Source of the DNA: an uncultured Collinsella sp.
GTDB lineage: Bacteria > Actinomycetota > Coriobacteriia > Coriobacteriales > Coriobacteriaceae
Assembly: GCA_900550205.1 (NCBI GenBank)
Contig: URRJ01000006.1
Span: forward strand, 1-26,694
Direction of reading: 5' to 3'
DNA: 26,694 bases
In this document: positions 23,909-26,694 of the stretch, in pieces
Layout: the number at the start of each line of letters is the position of its first letter
Position numbering within the stretch: position 1 is the first letter of the stretch
Made by a program: the position numbers and the translations under genes
The notes under the pieces: model-generated
What the model was told of the DNA's origin: nothing
The model's input: the letters and a program-made list of their open reading frames with translations, nothing else
The model's database searches: none

Positions 23909-25474
23909 TCAACCGCAATCGGCTCGGACCTCCTTGATTCTCGCCAATGCGACATCGATGTCCATCGCGGCCAGCTGAGAGCACACGGCATCTAGTGCCA
24001 CTTTGCTAAAGAATGGAATCTCAGGCCTTACCGCATCATTTTTAGAGATAATCGCAAAAACGACCTGTTTGACCGAATCCCTTTCCAATTTAAAACAATT
24101 AGGTTCGATCTTGTCTAGAACAACCTGTGCGCACTCCCTAAAACTAGGGTCTGCCTTTACCAAACGAGCCGAGACCAAGCCCTGATTGAACAGATGGCTT
24201 AAAGTCGAAGAACCTTGATAATGCTTAACGTGAATGAACGTACCGTCTTTGCACAAGATGTCACAAAGCTCGACCTGGCTGCCTCGACCGCCGTAGTAAA
24301 TGGTCTTCTTGTCTAGCAACAACTCGGTCGAGGAATTCATCTCCACGACACGTTGGTTATACGGGCCCTCATATTCACCCTTAAAATATTCTGGGAATTC
24401 CGTTGGGTAAAGCGGAATCTTAGAAAAGCGGGATTCAACCGATGATTTGTAGTCACCATCAATTCGAAACCATTTTCCATTATTTGCACAGTAACTGGCC
24501 CCTTGATATTCTACCTCGCCATATAGGCACTCAGATGCGCGCCATTTATTTATCACCGAGCCCTCTGCCTGTCCAATAACAGAAATACGGGTTTTGCAAA
24601 GGTCTTCGTAGCTCTGAGGCAACTTTTCCGGTTCCGGATAGACCATGTCGAGACAAACATCATCAAGCAAAGAACCCTTTGATCCAACACGAAAGCCGGC
24701 GACCGCCTCCCATTCAAGGATTTCCGGCACTGCAAGCCATATATTTTGATCGTGAGCATTAATGAGGCTGATGGCTTTAGAATTCAACGCATCTTCGAGT
24801 GACCGCTTGCGAACCGGAACGATTCTGTCGACCCAACCGTATTTAGCCTTATAAGAATCAAGCACATAAACGGCATAGACAGACTTAAGATAGTCTCGGA
24901 TCGATTCTACCGACTCGCCAACACTCAATGCGAGAGAATCCGATCCAGTAATAGATCCAGTTGCGAGCAGCCCATCGCCTCCGCTCACAGTCACTCCCTC
25001 TAGCAGATCGCGCTCGACGTCGATTTCAAAAGCATCAACTGAAGACGGAAGGGGCATTTGTTCGTCGGTCTTTCGAGCATTGCCTGAAACTGCAGTTCGT
25101 TTTAGTTTGCGAAGTCCGCCATCCATCGCCTGATTGAGCGCCACTTTAAGCCCAAAGCGTTCCTCGACCGCCTCTTTATCCAGCAAAGTAAAACCATAGC
25201 CAAAAGAAATGGCAAATAGACGCTCAGCGTCCTCCGCCATGGCAACTTGGACCAGATGGAGAGCGCTTGCAGAAGAAGATAGCAGAGTATCGGACTCCAG
25301 TTGACCGTCAAAATAATCAATCCATTTTGGCGGATGAGGGTCTGATGGCTTTGTGTAAACCACTGAACCATCCTCTAGAAGGTGCCTATGGATAAAGGGG
25401 TCATTGGAGTCAACGACATCATCAATATTAAAACCCTCTTTAATGAGGTAAACCGACATCTTTTGCTTAGCCAT
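23909..25474 (-). CDS. DUF6119 (TIGR04141) family sporadically distributed protein
   Basis: A 521-aa protein that begins MAKQKMSVYLIKEGF and shows the TIGR04141/DUF6119 core: GYGFTLLDKEAVEERFGLKVALN and IHVKHYQGSSTLSHLFNQGLVSA. The segment VELCDILCKDGTFIHVK (E402, D405, K417) has the spacing of a PD-(D/E)xK nuclease core; that is my inference and is untested. The family is sporadically distributed with no confirmed function. ATG 25474 is preferred: GGGTGA lies 5 nt upstream, against a GTG three codons earlier. It is the first gene of the two-gene unit with DUF4238; no clear promoter was identified. Confidence 0.88.
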   Translation of the reverse strand: MAKQKMSVYLIKEGFNIDDVVDSNDPFIHRHLLEDGSVVYTKPSDPHPPKWIDYFDGQLESDTLLSSSASALHLVQVAMAEDAERLFAISFGYGFTLLDKEAVEERFGLKVALNQAMDGGLRKLKRTAVSGNARKTDEQMPLPSSVDAFEIDVERDLLEGVTVSGGDGLLATGSITGSDSLALSVGESVESIRDYLKSVYAVYVLDSYKAKYGWVDRIVPVRKRSLEDALNSKAISLINAHDQNIWLAVPEILEWEAVAGFRVGSKGSLLDDVCLDMVYPEPEKLPQSYEDLCKTRISVIGQAEGSVINKWRASECLYGEVEYQGASYCANNGKWFRIDGDYKSSVESRFSKIPLYPTEFPEYFKGEYEGPYNQRVVEMNSSTELLLDKKTIYYGGRGSQVELCDILCKDGTFIHVKHYQGSSTLSHLFNQGLVSARLVKADPSFRECAQVVLDKIEPNCFKLERDSVKQVVFAIISKNDAVRPEIPFFSKVALDAVCSQLAAMDIDVALARIKEVRADCG

Positions 25475-25879
25475 AAACATCACCCGTCACGATCGAACCA
25501 GACAGCCACCTTATACCCGTGAATAGGCCGACCGAATGCAATGTCTCCACTGAATGTAGAAGGAAGAAACCCTGATTAAGAGCTTCGCCGCATTCAATTA
25601 AGACTGAACAAAAGTTGCTCTCACGGCACAAAAGAGCCCCAGGCAGCGCGAACGTGCCCTTTTACCCGATCGCTTTGCTGGCGATGGAGAAAGCCAATGA
25701 TCACCGCCCAGCAACACCCGTCGTGGGCGCGGGCTCCCATACCAAAGGGCACCGCCACCCTGAGCTGTACCAGGCGCACGTCAATCTGAGACGATGGTTT
25801 AAGGAGCCTCTCCCATTTTGGAACAAAGCCCCGGCCCACGCGGCGGCTTAGGACACGCCCGCTAACGAGAAGACTCACT
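25475..25879. other. Intergenic stretch without a recognisable gene
   Basis: No convincing gene was found. A 78-codon plus-strand frame (25615-25851, TTG start) and a 113-codon minus-strand frame overlap here, but neither has a good Shine-Dalgarno or a recognised family. Given the broken gene that follows, this may be gene debris. Confidence 0.5.
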
Positions 25880-26330
25880 ATGCCTAACGGCGACATCGCC
25901 TGCCTGCTGAAGTTCGCGCCCAAAGAGGCGTATATCGACGGCCTGATGAACGGGCGCCTCAATATGAACGCAGCCGATTACTGCCGCGGTCTGCCCGGAG
26001 AGCAGGGCGATCCGCTAGAAGCGTCTTTAGCGTACGGAATGGGCATCTACGCCAACTGGCTCTTGCCGATCTGCTGCACGTTCACGGTGCGAGAGAGCGA
26101 CATCGTTGACAACGCCGTTGTAATTACCAGGCGAATGAACGATGAGTCAGGTGCGCCGACGGCTGGATCGGCATCGTGCGGTACGACCGCTTTGAGCGGC
26201 TGCTAAATTGGTATATCGATTCTGGAGACGGCATTTCCCTACACGGCTCCGTCCTCTATGGCGCTCCAACCCCCTCCCCAACATTCCCCAGAAAGTTCGC
26301 TGATGTTGACTGGGGTTCCCGTAAAATAAT
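25880..26330 (+). pseudogene. Frameshifted, truncated gene remnant
   Basis: The first frame begins at ATG 25880 and reads LLKFAPKEAYIDGLMNGRLNMNAADYCRG, then GDPLEASLAYGMGIYANWLLP, up to about 26150. From about 26158 the coherent sequence moves to another frame: DGWIGIVRYDRFERLLNWYIDSGDGISLHGSVLYGAPT. Together they read as one protein broken by a single indel, and the second part loses coherence near 26330, so the 3' end is gone too. The intact form resembles a common uncharacterised protein of accessory regions; I cannot name the family. The right boundary is approximate. Confidence 0.72.
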
Positions 26331-26407
26331 CCCCAACAAAATATGTGCGGAGTGCTGGCCTGGAGCTGTCTTCGGACCCTATTGGCTGCTCACCGAGAGG
26401 CTCCGCT

Positions 26408-26694
26408 ATGAAACGACCCCTTTACTACCTGCTCTGCGCGATCGTGTGCACGTCCATGGTCAGCTCGACGTTGCCTATGCCAGCCATCGCAGAAGCCATG
26501 CAGCCTCGGGCAACAACCGAGCAGCAAGCGCATGCCGACGCCACGAGCAGCGACACAGGCAAGACTGAAGACGGCGCCGACACAAATGCGACAGCAGATA
26601 CCGTAGAGGACAACACCGCAACATCCACCGGCACCAGCGCAGCCAACACGGAAAGCACTGACGGCACCGCCGCCGCCAACACCACGGACACCGC
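26408..26694 (+). CDS. Secreted Ala/Thr-rich protein, N-terminal part (runs off the window)
   Basis: The open frame starts at ATG 26408 and is still open at the window end (95 codons seen). A Sec-type signal peptide, MKRPLYYLLCAIVCTSMV, ends near AIAEA (about residue 30). The mature part is low-complexity and rich in Thr, Ala, Asp and Ser (ADATSSDTGKTEDGADTNA), the type of linker found at the start of large surface or cell-wall-associated proteins in this group. A GAGAGG Shine-Dalgarno lies 7 nt upstream. The function cannot be told from this fragment. Confidence 0.78.
   Translation, partial: MKRPLYYLLCAIVCTSMVSSTLPMPAIAEAMQPRATTEQQAHADATSSDTGKTEDGADTNATADTVEDNTATSTGTSAANTESTDGTAAANTTDT

Noticed and set aside
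25621..25962. A 113-codon minus-strand frame upstream of the pseudogene
   Set aside because: No Shine-Dalgarno, no recognised family, and it overlaps the start of a more coherent plus-strand remnant.

Overview
The window looks like a chromosomal segment of a Coriobacteriia member, most likely Collinsella or a close relative. I infer this from the high-GC codon use, the monoderm-type pel operon without outer-membrane pelB/pelC, and the style of the housekeeping genes. No rRNA, tRNA or CRISPR array was seen, so the genus call rests on protein character alone.

Left part (1-9.3 kb): housekeeping genes, mostly on the minus strand. The operon rimP-nusA-infB (infB cut by the window edge) has its own sigma70-type promoter and an intrinsic-terminator hairpin in its short leader, which suggests attenuation. 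A plus-strand lipoprotein gene follows, then leuS, whose leader holds a 119-nt nested hairpin with perfect 29-bp arms. Next come guaB, a small ModE-like HTH regulator on the plus strand, and a degenerate Cys/Met-metabolism PLP-fold protein that lacks the usual lysine motif. Two copies of a structured hairpin element with a conserved core of about 44 nt lie just downstream of guaB and of the pel operon.

Middle (9.3-20.5 kb): one tightly packed minus-strand operon, transcribed pelD-pelE-pelA(deacetylase type)-pelF-pelG-cotH-VTC-DUF4956. Every junction overlaps or has only a 3-nt gap. It encodes a c-di-GMP-responsive Pel-like exopolysaccharide synthase/exporter: PelD sensor, PelE TPR scaffold, PelF glycosyltransferase, PelG transporter and a surface deacetylase. 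Appended to it are a predicted Tat-exported CotH-kinase lipoprotein, a VTC-type polyphosphate polymerase and a DUF4956 membrane protein.

Right part (20.5-26.7 kb): an accessory region that is visibly AT-richer. It starts with a repeat-rich noncoding stretch. Then comes a two-gene ABC-type AAA ATPase plus TOPRIM/RloB-like partner module, driven by a promoter lying inside a perfect 24-bp-arm palindrome. A second two-gene module pairs DUF6119 (TIGR04141) with DUF4238. After a noncoding stretch there is a frameshifted gene remnant and the start of a secreted Ala/Thr-rich protein that runs off the window. The two modules resemble defence-island content; that function is inferred from architecture, not shown.
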